A stretch of 64,000 bases of DNA from Flavobacteriales bacterium UBA6057. Lineage in GTDB: Bacteria > Bacteroidota > Bacteroidia > Flavobacteriales_G > Salibacteraceae. The translations under genes were made by a program, and so were the position numbers. Position 1 is the first letter of the stretch; each line of letters begins with the position of its first letter. The notes under the pieces were generated by a model, which worked only from the letters and a program-made list of their open reading frames with translations, did no database searches and was not told where the DNA came from. This document shows, piece by piece, positions 19,715 through 28,375 of this stretch. Location of the stretch: NCBI GenBank assembly GCA_002428995.1, contig DIYJ01000003.1, positions 62,001 to 126,000 on the forward strand, written 5' to 3'.

Positions 19715-20674
19715 TTACTCCTCTTGGAATACGCCCATTGCGCTGTACTTGTCGATCCTGTTTTTGATGCGCGTCTCAGGCTTCAGTCGCTTTTGAGCGC
19801 TGATCTGCTTCACGACCTCGTTTTTCACATTCTTGAAAGCTTCCTCATGATCAGAATGTGCTCCACCGAGCGGTTCTTTGATGATGCCGTCAATCAGTTT
19901 GTTTTCCAGCATGTGTGGTGCTGTCAGCTTCAAGGCATCTGCTGCCTGCTCTTTAAAGTCCCAGCTGCGCCATAGGATGGAGGAACATGATTCGGGCGAG
20001 ATCACCGAATACCACGTGTATTCCATCATCAGCACCTTGTCTGCCACACCAATGCCCAACGCACCACCGGAAGCTCCTTCACCAATGATTACCGCAACCA
20101 CGGGAACCTTCAGGATCATCATCTCATAGATGTTGCGCGCAATGGCTTCACCCTGACCGCGCTCTTCAGCTTCCAAACCAGGAAATGCTCCCGGAGTGTC
20201 GATAAAGCTGATCACCGGAATGTTGAACTTCTCCGCCATGCGCATCAAACGAAGGGCCTTGCGGTAGCCTTCAGGATTGGCCATTCCGAAGTTGCGATAC
20301 TGACGCATTTTTGTGTTGACACCCTTCTGCTGGCCGATGAACATGTAAGGCTTACCATCGATGCTTCCCAGGCCACCCACCATGGCCTTATCGTCCCTAA
20401 CGGTGCGATCTCCGTGTAGCTCAATGAAGTCGCCTCCTGTGAGGGCTTCAATGTATGCCAGTGTATAGGGGCGTTCAGGGTGGCGGCTTACCTGCACCTT
20501 CTGCCATGGAGTGAGATCACTGTAGATCTCCTTGCGCGTGTTTTGAATTTTGGCCTTTAATTCATCAATGCCCTCATGGGATTTCATCTGGCTGGATTCC
20601 TTTACCTGCTCTAGTTTCTCCAACTGCTCTGCCAGCTCCTGTATGGGCTTTTCAAAATCAAGATAAACGGCCAT
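19715..20674 (-). CDS. accA: Acetyl-CoA carboxylase carboxyltransferase subunit alpha
   Basis: About 319 residues; transfers CO2 from carboxybiotin to acetyl-CoA together with AccD, the first committed step of fatty acid synthesis. Conserved segments are DLTPWQKVQVSRHPERPY, DFIELHGDRT, GIGSI/GKPYMFIGQQKG, NFGMANPEGYRKA, SFIDTPGAFPG-EAEERGQGEAIA, GEGASGGALGIGVAD and YSVISPESCSSILW. I use the ATG at 20674 (MAVYLDFEKPIQEL); the alternative is a TTG three codons upstream. A TACCTTTA element upstream is one mismatch from TAnnTTTG. Confidence 0.96.
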   Translation of the reverse strand: MAVYLDFEKPIQELAEQLEKLEQVKESSQMKSHEGIDELKAKIQNTRKEIYSDLTPWQKVQVSRHPERPYTLAYIEALTGGDFIELHGDRTVRDDKAMVGGLGSIDGKPYMFIGQQKGVNTKMRQYRNFGMANPEGYRKALRLMRMAEKFNIPVISFIDTPGAFPGLEAEERGQGEAIARNIYEMMILKVPVVAVIIGEGASGGALGIGVADKVLMMEYTWYSVISPESCSSILWRSWDFKEQAADALKLTAPHMLENKLIDGIIKEPLGGAHSDHEEAFKNVKNEVVKQISAQKRLKPETRIKNRIDKYSAMGVFQEE

Positions 20675-20760
20675 AGGCTTCAATTTTGGGCGGTAAAGGT
20701 AGGTTTTGGAACTAAAACGCGAGACACCTGAAACAGCAGGCTGAGTTCTAAATGAAATAG

Positions 20761-21612
20761 CTAGTCCAGGGTACCCTGCATGGCCTGGACGAGTTGAATC
20801 GCCTCCCTGGCTGGTCTGGCATCGTGAACGCGCAGAATGTTGGCTCCGCGCTCCAGGGCCAATGTGTTCAATACGGTTGTACCGTTGAGGGCTTCTTCTG
20901 GCTTTATTCCCAGTATTCTGTTGATCATGCTCTTTCTTGAAAACCCAACAAGTAAGGGGGATTGAAGGTCTTCGAATCGTTCCAGTTTTTGAAGGAGCTC
21001 GTAGTTGTGGGCGACTGTTTTTCCAAACCCAAACCCAGGATCTACAATCACATCATGTACGCCCAGTTTCCGAAGCGTGGTAACCTTTTGCATGAGCAGG
21101 TCAAATACTTCCAATGCAACGTTTTCATAGCTGGGAGCCTGTTGCATGGTTTGAGGCGTTCCCTGCATGTGCATGATGATGTACGGAACCTGCAACTCCG
21201 CAATGGTTTCAAACATTGTGCGGTCCAGATTGCCACCACTGATGTCGTTGATCATGCTCGCTCCTGCCTCCACCGCCTCCCTGGCGATGGACGCCCGGAA
21301 AGTGTCTACCGAGAGCAGGGCCTCCGGGAAGTGCTTCTGCAACAGTTGCACAGATGGAATGAGTCGCTCACCTTCCTCTGCCTCCGATACTTCAGCGGCA
21401 TTCGGGCGGGACGATACAGCACCGATGTCCAGGAAAGTGGCGCCCTCACTCAGCAATTGTTCCGCTTGCTCCAGCAGCTGAGAGGCATTGTTGTAGCGTC
21501 CGCCATCAAAGAATGAGTCTGGAGTTACATTCAAAATGCCCATCACCCGAGGTTTCGAAAGATCGATCAGACGGCCTTTGCAGTTGATCAGTTTATGGGA
21601 AGGGATGGACAT
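20761..21612 (-). CDS. folP: Dihydropteroate synthase
   Basis: Folate-pathway enzyme of 284 residues condensing p-aminobenzoate with dihydropterin pyrophosphate. Motifs: GILNVTPDSFFDGG, DIGAVSSRPNA (equivalent of the usual DIGGxSTRPG), SVDTFRASIA, GASMINDISGG, IIMHMQGTP, VDPGFGFGKT, VGFSRKSM and the closing RVHD. The ATG at 21612 fits the family start; the longer reading to 21669 adds unlikely residues. Divergent from the DUF1599 gene, with a short intergenic gap; this pairing of DUF1599 and folP is common in Bacteroidota as I recall. Confidence 0.95.
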   Translation of the reverse strand: MSIPSHKLINCKGRLIDLSKPRVMGILNVTPDSFFDGGRYNNASQLLEQAEQLLSEGATFLDIGAVSSRPNAAEVSEAEEGERLIPSVQLLQKHFPEALLSVDTFRASIAREAVEAGASMINDISGGNLDRTMFETIAELQVPYIIMHMQGTPQTMQQAPSYENVALEVFDLLMQKVTTLRKLGVHDVIVDPGFGFGKTVAHNYELLQKLERFEDLQSPLLVGFSRKSMINRILGIKPEEALNGTTVLNTLALERGANILRVHDARPAREAIQLVQAMQGTLD

Positions 21613-21707
21613 GGAATTCTTGTTTGTGCAAGCTTTTAGGATCAGCGAAAGTAGAACGCGCTTTGCCAACAGTGAATCCTTTAATTTGCGGCCACAATAA
21701 AAAGACC

Positions 21708-22244
21708 TTGGAAAAAACGCTCAAAGAATACGATGCCGCTTTTGCTCAGTGCCGTGATGTCTTTCTCAAGAAGACCAAAGACTACGGAACGGCCTGGAGA
21801 ATCCTGCGCCCGAAGTCACTGACCGATCAGATCTTCATCAAAGCTCAGCGCATTCGTACCCTGGAGGAAACCGGGGAGAGCAAGGTAGGAGAGGGCGTGG
21901 CAGATGAATACGTGGGTATTGTGAACTATTGCATCATGGCTCTTCTGCAATTGGAGCTCAGTGAAGCGGATGGAATGGAACTAAGCCTGGAGCGCGCAAC
22001 TGAACTCTATGCTGCCAAGGAACAACTCGCCAGAGACCTCATGATCAAGAAGAATCACGACTACGGGGAGGCATGGCGTGATATGCGCGTAAGCTCTTTG
22101 ACCGATCTGATTCTGATGAAGATTCTGCGCATCCGTCAGATTGAGGACAACAAGGGTAAAACCATCATGTCAGAGGGCATTGACGCCAATTACCAGGATA
22201 TGATCAACTATGCGCTCTTCGCGCTGATTCGCCTGGCAGAGTAA
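21708..22244 (+). CDS. DUF1599 protein with two tandem DUF1599 repeats
   Basis: Cytosolic protein of about 179 residues built of two homologous halves: LKKTKDYGTAWRILRPKSLTDQIFIKAQRIR and later IKKNHDYGEAWRDMRVSSLTDLILMKILRIRQIED. Both contain DYG-AWR and SLTD, the hallmark of DUF1599. The function is not known to me. There is no in-frame ATG near the conserved beginning; the TTG at 21708 aligns best with the family start, while reading from the TTG at 21624 would add 28 non-conserved residues. Converges with the DUF2279 gene 15 bases downstream. Confidence 0.85.
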   Translation: MEKTLKEYDAAFAQCRDVFLKKTKDYGTAWRILRPKSLTDQIFIKAQRIRTLEETGESKVGEGVADEYVGIVNYCIMALLQLELSEADGMELSLERATELYAAKEQLARDLMIKKNHDYGEAWRDMRVSSLTDLILMKILRIRQIEDNKGKTIMSEGIDANYQDMINYALFALIRLAE

Positions 22245-22259
22245 CCTCGCCTTCAAGTA

Positions 22260-23171
22260 CTAGAAATAAACCGGTCTGAATTGAAGGCCATGTAAGCTGT
22301 TGTATTCCAGGGCTGTGAAGGGCACTTTGATTCCATTGATGGTAGAAAAGACCGTCTTCAACCATTTCTTTCGGGTGGGAATTCGACTAAAGTCCACATC
22401 CAGCGATAGGAGCCACTGGCGGTACCTCGGTGTATCCGGTACAGGTCTCCCTGCATAGACTTCCGGGTTTTCAAATTCTCCCAGCATACCGTTAGCGCTG
22501 TAGCCCAGTGTAACGTTGAGCCATTTCGGCAGGCGTTGAGAGTTTGTGATGGATTGAAGATTGGCTGACATCCAATAGGTGTGTCCATTGTAGTCGTTGA
22601 AAAAGCTCTCAAAATGCGTTTCTCCCAATCGCTGCGGAATGATGGTGCGATAGGCGCTGGGCGAATAGGAAAACTTCATGATCATCCATTGCTCCTGCCA
22701 GATCAGTTCCTGGGATGTAAAGAGTGCGGAGCCGATGGTGTTCGCGCCAATGTCAGACCAGGAGAAGCCCCATCCTTCATAGAGGCCATCGAAGACTTCA
22801 ATGGGAGCTTGGTACAGGAAGCCAACAATACCACCTAGCCAGGCGGAGGTTGAAGGTTTGATGCCCGACCATCGAAAGGCTCTGCCAGCCGCTCTACTCT
22901 CGATGTAGCCTGTGTAGGCGTGGCCGCATTTGTCCATTTGCAGGTAGCCTTTGGAATCATTGTAATAATGAAAGGGAACACGTTCATGGTCTTTGTACCA
23001 AATGAAGCTGAGGAATGACATGCCTGCCGTGTAGGTGAGCAACTGCGTAGTGAGGGTGGAGTACAGCCGTTTTTTTACCAGCGAATCGGGAGGTGCCGAA
23101 AGTGTATCAGGGGCACAGAAGGCAACATTCATCAAGCCCACAAAGAGGATCGTCAGGAGGTGCTTCATCAT
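22260..23171 (-). CDS. Exported DUF2279 protein
   Basis: Exported or membrane-associated protein of 303 residues with signal peptide (LTILFVGLMNVAFC). DUF2279 features are WYKDHERVPFHYYNDSKGYLQMDKCGHAYTGY, then EVFDGLYEGWGFSWSDIGANTIGSALF and a beta-rich C-terminus with YWMSANL. In related YfiM-like proteins the GH/DGFS-x-x-D pattern is conserved, but no biochemical role is established. The pattern of amphipathic strands at the end suggests outer-membrane association, which is an inference. Confidence 0.8.
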   Translation of the reverse strand: MMKHLLTILFVGLMNVAFCAPDTLSAPPDSLVKKRLYSTLTTQLLTYTAGMSFLSFIWYKDHERVPFHYYNDSKGYLQMDKCGHAYTGYIESRAAGRAFRWSGIKPSTSAWLGGIVGFLYQAPIEVFDGLYEGWGFSWSDIGANTIGSALFTSQELIWQEQWMIMKFSYSPSAYRTIIPQRLGETHFESFFNDYNGHTYWMSANLQSITNSQRLPKWLNVTLGYSANGMLGEFENPEVYAGRPVPDTPRYRQWLLSLDVDFSRIPTRKKWLKTVFSTINGIKVPFTALEYNSLHGLQFRPVYF

Positions 23172-23302
23172 CTTCGCATCAAAACGAGACTCGGCAATTT
23201 AAGGTTTGGGGATTATCTGCTGAATTCTTGATGTCTCCGGTCTCGGACTTACTGATTTACCAGAGTTTTAAGATGGCATGGGAAGAGTTTCTGACAAAAA
23301 AT

Positions 23303-23332
23303 AAAGCCTGACGTTTTGGAGCGTCAGGCTTT
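23303..23332. terminator. Perfect 11-bp hairpin with no obvious gene to terminate
   Basis: AAAGCCTGACG and CGTCAGGCTTT are perfect inverted repeats around an 8-nt loop. On the minus strand the stem is followed by TATTTTTT, a proper U-tract, so it reads best as a minus-strand intrinsic terminator; on the plus strand only three T follow. There is no annotated minus-strand gene between it and 23618. Confidence 0.65.
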
Positions 23333-23421
23333 GAATTAAAAGTGATTACCCTACCTATCACTTCTAGTTGTAGCGTTTGTTGAAAACATTACAAGGTTAC
23401 TACATGTGCGAACATGCGCAA

Positions 23422-23453
23422 AGGACAAAAAGTGTCCTACAAGGGGACTTTTT
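23422..23453 (+). promoter_or_regulatory. Two overlapping, mutually exclusive hairpins in a leader-like region
   Basis: AGGACA-AAAAG-TGTCCT (23422-23438) forms a perfect 6-bp hairpin. The second half can instead pair with downstream sequence: AAAAAGTGTCC with GGGACTTTTT (23427-23453, one bulge and one G-U), giving a T-ended terminator-like stem. It is within the 446-base region between the divergent DUF2279 and BT_3928-like genes. I see no recognisable riboswitch family. Confidence 0.35.
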
Positions 23454-23586
23454 CGGCAGAGGTTATGCGGTGCTTTTCAAAGACCGTTATTTTTTGACTG
23501 CGAGTTAGAAAGGCCCGTGTCTGCCGATCGTCAACCGTATCGTTAAGCGGCTGTTAACACTTCCGTTCATCGTTTCTGAGCAATCC

Positions 23587-23594
23587 TATTTTTG
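23587..23594 (+). promoter_or_regulatory. -7 promoter element for the BT_3928-like/permease operon
   Basis: TATTTTTG matches the Bacteroidota TAnnTTTG consensus perfectly, 23 bases before the ATG at 23618. A convincing -33 TTTG at the usual spacing is not seen. Confidence 0.45.
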
Positions 23595-23617
23595 TCTTTC
23601 TCTCAAAAACTGAATCT

Positions 23618-24964
23618 ATGCTATCACGCATTTCCCGAATACTGGTCGGTTCCTTGTTCATCGTTTCAGGACTCATCAAGGCCAATGACCCTATCGGTTT
23701 TTCATACAAGCTCAACGATTATTTCGCGCCAGGGGTATTCAACATGCCGTGGCTTGATCCTTTTGCGCTTGAGCTTTCTATTCTGGTGTGTGTAGCAGAG
23801 ATCGTTTTGGGAGTTGCGATCCTGTTTGGAGCGCGTATGAAGCTCGCTTCATGGTCGCTGCTCATCCTCATGATCATGTTTACGATCCTAACGGGATACA
23901 CGGCCATTGCCAACTGGTTTTTTGATAATCCAGAATCAGGAACTACCCATTTTTTCGAAGGAATGTTAGGGTTCGTGGCCCGGGAAGACATCAGTTACAT
24001 GAAAGACTGCGGGTGCTTTGGTGACGCCATCAAACTCACACCGTGGCAGTCGTTTGCCAAGGACGTAGTGCTTCTCGTGTTTACGATCATCATCTTCCTG
24101 AAGCGAGCGGTCATCAAGCCTGAGGAGCTAAAAGCAGATTACATCAACCTGGGAATTTCGCTGGCATTGATCGCAGGCTTCTCACTCGGTATGGTGAGCT
24201 GGGCGTTTCCTATTTGGTTCTCCATTGTGGTTTTTGTAGTGCTGATTGGCATCAAGATGTTCATGAAATCCGACACGCGCGATTGGGTGATGGCTGGAGC
24301 AGCCACAGTGCTGACTACCTGGTTTTGCATTCACTGTGTGCAGCATCTTCCCATCAAGGATTTCAGACCCTATAAGGTGGGGAACAACATTTCGGAATTG
24401 AAAGAATGTCCACCTGATGCTCCGCAGGATGTGTATAGCGACACATGGTACTATAAGGTGAATGGAGAGGTGAAAACGTTCACGACAGACGAAGAACCGT
24501 GGAATATCCCCGGAGCTGAATTTGTAGATCGGAAGACAGAACTGATCTCCAAAGGCTGTGAGCCGCCCATCCACGACTTTGTCCTCGAAGATCAGGATGG
24601 CAATGACTACACCGAAGATATCCTTGCCGAAGAATACATCTTCCTCCTGATCAGCTATGACATCACGAACGCTGATGAGGATGTTCAGGAAGAGATCAAC
24701 GCCTTGGTGGACGGAGCTTACAACGATCCCGATGGCGGGCCTTATTTCTATGGCCTGGCAGCGAACGTTTACAACGAGCTGGAAGATTTTCGTCACAAGC
24801 ACAATAGCCAGTTTGACTACCTCACGGGTGATGCTACCATGCTGAAGACCATCATTCGTGCAAATCCTGGATTGGTGTTGCTTAACAAGGGTACCGTAAT
24901 TGGTAAGTGGCATTACAACGACATGCCTACCTATGACGAGGTGAAGTCAGAATACCTGAAATAG
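23618..24964 (+). CDS. BT_3928-family membrane protein: DoxX/MauE-like domain plus thioredoxin-like C-terminus
   Basis: Inner-membrane protein of 448 residues. The N-terminal ~240 residues carry a DoxX/MauE-like four-helix unit (RILVGSLFIVSGLIKANDP, then a CGCFGD motif with paired cysteines) and further membrane helices. The C-terminal part (PPIHDFVLEDQDGNDYTEDILAEEYIFLLISYDI) looks like a thioredoxin-fold domain without a visible CxxC. The family is typical of Bacteroidota and, as I recall, often sits next to folP, tpiA and prmA. A role in envelope redox is an inference from the MauE-like CGCFG motif. It is directly followed by a permease gene with no gap. Confidence 0.82.
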   Translation: MLSRISRILVGSLFIVSGLIKANDPIGFSYKLNDYFAPGVFNMPWLDPFALELSILVCVAEIVLGVAILFGARMKLASWSLLILMIMFTILTGYTAIANWFFDNPESGTTHFFEGMLGFVAREDISYMKDCGCFGDAIKLTPWQSFAKDVVLLVFTIIIFLKRAVIKPEELKADYINLGISLALIAGFSLGMVSWAFPIWFSIVVFVVLIGIKMFMKSDTRDWVMAGAATVLTTWFCIHCVQHLPIKDFRPYKVGNNISELKECPPDAPQDVYSDTWYYKVNGEVKTFTTDEEPWNIPGAEFVDRKTELISKGCEPPIHDFVLEDQDGNDYTEDILAEEYIFLLISYDITNADEDVQEEINALVDGAYNDPDGGPYFYGLAANVYNELEDFRHKHNSQFDYLTGDATMLKTIIRANPGLVLLNKGTVIGKWHYNDMPTYDEVKSEYLK

Positions 24965-26041
24965 GTGATTCGGGCAAGGCAGATCGTTTCCTCCCTGGCC
25001 CAGAGCCTTCTGGTGCTGATGGGAACCGCCTTGGTTGTTTTCTTTCTTTTTAGTGTGTTGCCGGGAGATCCTGCCCAATTGCTCGCGGGCAACAGAGCAA
25101 GTGAAGCGCAGGTAGAAATGCTCAAGAATGAAATGGGGCTGGATGATTCCAACCTCACGCAGTTCATGCGTTACCTCAACGATCTGAGTCCGGTTTCCAT
25201 CGGAACGGAAGCACACCTGGAACGCTGGCAAAGCACTTTAAAAGCCAGCATTGGTGACTACTACATTGTATTAAAGCCGCCTTATATGCGAAGGTCCTAT
25301 GTGAACGGGAGCCTGGTTTCTCAGATGATCTGGAATGCACTTTTGGAAACGTTGGTGCTTGCCATCAGTGCTATCCTGCTCGCATTGCTTGTGGGTGTGT
25401 TATTCGGGATTTGGGCTGCGCGCAAACCTGATTCATGGCGAGAGCAAGTCCTGACCATTGCATCGGCTTCGGGGATGGCCATTCCTTCTTTTCTTTCAGC
25501 CATTCTGATTGCCTGGATTTTCGGTTATCTGCTCGGGGAGTTCACAGGCCTGAACATGACCGGGAGTCTGTTTACCTATGATGTGTATGAAGGTCGCGAA
25601 CTGCTCTCGCTGAAGAACCTCATCCTACCCGCAATGGCACTTTCCATTCGCCCCATGAGCATGGTCGCCCTGCTGGTGCGCAATAGCATGAAGGAAATCA
25701 TGCAAAGAGACTTCATTCGAACTGCGCGTGCCAAAGGACTGGGTGAGCGCGTTGTGATTTACAAACATGCCTTGCTTAATGCCATTGCTCCCGTTGTGAC
25801 GGCATCTCTCACATGGCTGGTTTCACTCCTCACCGGAGCCATCTTTGTGGAATTTGTGTTTGGCTGGAAAGGGTTGGGACACATTGTTGTCACCGCCATC
25901 GAGAACTATGACTTACCGGTGATCATGGGTGTTACATTGGTTGTTTCTGCCTTCTTCGTGTTGACCAACTGGTTTCTCAAAGTCATCTATCCGATTCTTG
26001 ATCCAGCCGTACGCTCTCAGGAGAATAGTGTAAGAGCGTAA
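24965..26041 (+). CDS. ABC transporter permease, OppB/DppB type, without partner genes
   Basis: Inner-membrane permease of 358 residues. The N-terminal helix with FSVLPGDPAQLLAG, about six membrane segments and the EAA loop SMKEIMQRDFIRTARAKGLGERVVIYKHALLNAI are diagnostic of the DppB/OppB group. Normally it pairs with DppC, two ATPases and a binding protein, none of which is in this window. The start is a GTG immediately following the TAG of the upstream BT_3928-like gene, so it is translationally coupled. Substrate is unknown; oligopeptides are the family norm. Confidence 0.88.
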   Translation: MIRARQIVSSLAQSLLVLMGTALVVFFLFSVLPGDPAQLLAGNRASEAQVEMLKNEMGLDDSNLTQFMRYLNDLSPVSIGTEAHLERWQSTLKASIGDYYIVLKPPYMRRSYVNGSLVSQMIWNALLETLVLAISAILLALLVGVLFGIWAARKPDSWREQVLTIASASGMAIPSFLSAILIAWIFGYLLGEFTGLNMTGSLFTYDVYEGRELLSLKNLILPAMALSIRPMSMVALLVRNSMKEIMQRDFIRTARAKGLGERVVIYKHALLNAIAPVVTASLTWLVSLLTGAIFVEFVFGWKGLGHIVVTAIENYDLPVIMGVTLVVSAFFVLTNWFLKVIYPILDPAVRSQENSVRA

Positions 26042-26046
26042 TATTG
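26039..26046 (+). promoter_or_regulatory. Candidate -7 element of tpiA
   Basis: TAATATTG, one mismatch to TAnnTTTG, only 4 bases before the ATG at 26051. If used, transcription would begin at or next to the start codon. It overlaps the end of the permease gene. Confidence 0.35.
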
Positions 26047-26050
26047 CAGC

Positions 26051-26818
26051 ATGCGAAAGAAGTTGGTTGCCGGGAATTGGAAGATGCACATGGATTGGAA
26101 CGAATCGATGACCTTCCTCTCCGAATTTGTGGCAAAAGAATCGAGTGAGGCGTGGGGTGATGTAGATGTGTTGATCGCTCCGCCATTTCCTTATCTAAGG
26201 CATTTTGTAGAGTTTACAGCCAATGCCCGCTCCGCGGTAAAGGTGGGGGCGCAAAACTGCGCCACTGAGGAGGCAGGTGCCTACACGGGCGAAGTATCAG
26301 CAAAAATGTTGGCGAGCCTTGGAGTTCCCAGTGTGATCCTTGGGCATTCAGAGCGCAGGTCTTTGTATGGGGAAGATGCCAAGGTGGTTGGCCAAAAAGT
26401 GCGCAAAGCACTTGAGGCTGGTTTGCAACCTATTTTTTGCTGCGGAGAGTCTCTTGAAGAGCGAGAAAACAATGTCACGGAAGAGCGTCTGCGTCAGCAG
26501 TTGGAGGAGTCTGTCCTCGATTTGGATTCATCAGAGTTTGAGAAGCTGGTGATCGCCTATGAGCCTGTGTGGGCCATCGGCACAGGAAAAACTGCCACAC
26601 CCGAGCAGGCTCAAGAAACACATGCTTTCATCCGCCAATTGATCAACGACCGCTATGGAGCTGCATTAGCTCAGAGCATCCGCATCCTTTACGGAGGCAG
26701 TGTTAAGCCCGGAAACGCAAAAGAGCTTTTTGCTCAACCAGATATTGATGGAGGTCTCGTTGGAGGTGCCTCGTTGAAGGTTGACGACTTCGCAGAGATT
26801 GTGCGCTGCGCTTTTTAA
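26051..26818 (+). CDS. tpiA: Triosephosphate isomerase
   Basis: Glycolytic/gluconeogenic enzyme of 255 residues interconverting dihydroxyacetone phosphate and glyceraldehyde-3-phosphate. All signatures are present: VAGNWKMH (active-site Asn and Lys), ILGHSERR (catalytic His), the AYEPVWAIGTGKTAT loop with catalytic Glu and the mobile phosphate-gripping loop, and YGGSVKP. Normal family length, no signs of truncation. Follows the permease gene by 9 bases and may share its transcript or use its own near-leaderless promoter. Confidence 0.98.
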   Translation: MRKKLVAGNWKMHMDWNESMTFLSEFVAKESSEAWGDVDVLIAPPFPYLRHFVEFTANARSAVKVGAQNCATEEAGAYTGEVSAKMLASLGVPSVILGHSERRSLYGEDAKVVGQKVRKALEAGLQPIFCCGESLEERENNVTEERLRQQLEESVLDLDSSEFEKLVIAYEPVWAIGTGKTATPEQAQETHAFIRQLINDRYGAALAQSIRILYGGSVKPGNAKELFAQPDIDGGLVGGASLKVDDFAEIVRCAF

Positions 26819-26820
26819 TC

Positions 26821-26900
26821 GATCAGATAATTAGACAATTAGATGATCAGATCATCAGATAATGCATCATCTAATGATCTAATCAACTCATCATCTGATC
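26821..26900. repeat. Palindrome-rich GATCAGAT/ATCATC block between convergent genes
   Basis: 80 bases almost entirely of GAT/ATC words. Nested inverted repeats: outer GATCAGAT (26821-26828) with ATCTGATC (26893-26900), middle ATTAGATGAT with ATCATCTAAT (perfect 10-bp arms), inner GATGATC-A-GATCATC. It separates the convergent tpiA and floA genes and could serve as a bidirectional terminator or be a member of a dispersed intergenic repeat family. Confidence 0.6.
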
Positions 26901-26907
26901 AAACAAG

Positions 26908-27906
26908 TTACTCAGTCAGGCTTTCACCTGAAGAGCCGCTTGTTGGTGGCTTACTGATGGAATCCCTCATGTCAGTATCCGCCTGAATGTTTCGGAGACG
27001 GTAGTAATCCATCACTCCAAGGTTTCCGCTTCTGAAAGCTTCAGATATCGCCTTTGGAATTTCGGCTTCTGCTTCGATTACCCTGGCTCGTGCTTCCTGT
27101 GCCTTGGCCTTCATTTCCTGCTCCTGGGCTACAGCCATTGCTCTTCGTTCTTCTGCTTTCGCCTGAGCGATGTTTTTATCTGCATCCGCCTGATCGATCT
27201 GAAGCTCTGCACCAATGTTTTTCCCAATGTCTACATCCGCGATGTCGATGGACAGGATTTCAAACGCAGTACCCGAGTCGAGTCCGCGGCCAAGTACAAC
27301 TTTGGAAATGGAATCAGGATTCTCTAGCACCTTCTTGTGACTTTCAGCCGAACCGATGGAGGTAACAATACCTTCACCCACACGAGCCAGGACAGTGTCC
27401 TCTCCGGCACCACCCACCAATTGATTGATGTTGGCACGGACGGTTACCCGAGCTTTAGCAATGAGCTGAATACCATCTTTCGCAACTGCGGTCACCGGTG
27501 GTGTATCAATCACCTTTGGGTTTACGGACATGGTGACGGCTTCAAATACGTCACGACCAGCAAGGTCGATGGCCGTGGCCATGTTAAAGTCCAGTGGGAT
27601 GTTGGCCTTATCGGCAGAGATCAATGCGTTGGTCACGTTTTGAATGTGCCCACCCGCCAGGTAATGTGCTTCCAAGTCATCTGAACCAAGGTCAAGTCCC
27701 GCTTTTTTGGCGGCAATCATGGCATTTACAATGATTCCTGGCGGAACTTTTCTCCAGCGCATGAAGATCAGCTGAATAAGAGCTACGCGCGTACCGGTAA
27801 GAATAGCCTGAAACCAGAGCCCGACCGGAACGAAGTACAACAACAGCCAGAGTCCTACAATCGCGAGGACAATGATCAGAATGAGAATACCAAGACTGGG
27901 TAACAT
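26908..27906 (-). CDS. floA: Flotillin-like protein FloA
   Basis: Membrane-scaffold protein of 332 residues: N-terminal hydrophobic hairpin (LGILILIIVLAIVGLWLLLYFVPVGLWF), a SPFH-type core (MRWRKVPPGIIVNAMIAAKKAGL, GRDVFEAVTMSVNPKVIDTPPV, RGLDSGTAFEILSIDIADVDIG) and a coiled coil rich in AKAEERRAMAVAQEQEMKA. It matches the YqfA/FloA family closely over full length. FloA proteins organise membrane microdomains. The upstream gene is an NfeD protein, the standard partner, separated by one base. Confidence 0.95.
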   Translation of the reverse strand: MLPSLGILILIIVLAIVGLWLLLYFVPVGLWFQAILTGTRVALIQLIFMRWRKVPPGIIVNAMIAAKKAGLDLGSDDLEAHYLAGGHIQNVTNALISADKANIPLDFNMATAIDLAGRDVFEAVTMSVNPKVIDTPPVTAVAKDGIQLIAKARVTVRANINQLVGGAGEDTVLARVGEGIVTSIGSAESHKKVLENPDSISKVVLGRGLDSGTAFEILSIDIADVDIGKNIGAELQIDQADADKNIAQAKAEERRAMAVAQEQEMKAKAQEARARVIEAEAEIPKAISEAFRSGNLGVMDYYRLRNIQADTDMRDSISKPPTSGSSGESLTE

Positions 27907-27907
27907 G

Positions 27908-28375
27908 CTAAGTGAGTTTTATTGGTTTTACGTAAATCTTTCTTCCGTCAATTTTAATGATCTCCACCGTTCCATTGGCTTCAATGTATCCACCTCTGGA
28001 CTGAACTTCTAAAATCTCTTCTCCAAACCGGGCTTTGCCCATTGGGTTCATTCTGCCGAGCGCAATTCCTTGTTCACCTACCGCTACGTTCAGCTCATTG
28101 GAAGTGACCTTGCTGGTGATCTCCCGCTTTTGACTGAACCGGTCCCAGGTTTTTGCATTGAGCGATACAAAGACCAGGATCACAGACACAATGCCTGTTG
28201 CAGCCAGCGTTACATGGCCGGTGAAGTTGTCTATCGTGTAGGCGAGGTAAATGCAGGCGAGCAGCAGAACGATGCCAGCCAGACCGGGAATTCCCACTCC
28301 TGGGATGACAAAAATCTCCAATAAGATCAGACTAATGGCGGTGAGCAGAAGTAGAACGAGGAGGGTGATGGTCAT
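27908..28375 (-). CDS. NfeD-family membrane protein
   Basis: Inner-membrane protein of 155 residues: two or three hydrophobic segments (LLVLLLLTAISLILLEIFVIPGVGIPGLAGIVLLLA split across helices) and a C-terminal OB-fold NfeD domain (GEQGIALGRMNPMGKARF, VQSRGGYIEANGTVEI). The NfeD-FloA pair is a conserved membrane-organisation module. Its ATG shares one base with the stop of clpS upstream, so clpS-nfeD-floA form a tight operon. Confidence 0.9.
   Translation of the reverse strand: MTITLLVLLLLTAISLILLEIFVIPGVGIPGLAGIVLLLACIYLAYTIDNFTGHVTLAATGIVSVILVFVSLNAKTWDRFSQKREITSKVTSNELNVAVGEQGIALGRMNPMGKARFGEEILEVQSRGGYIEANGTVEIIKIDGRKIYVKPIKLT

Noticed and set aside
20962..21516. 184-aa plus-strand ORF opposite folP
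   Set aside because: folP motifs are complete on the other strand; the ORF has no recognisable features.
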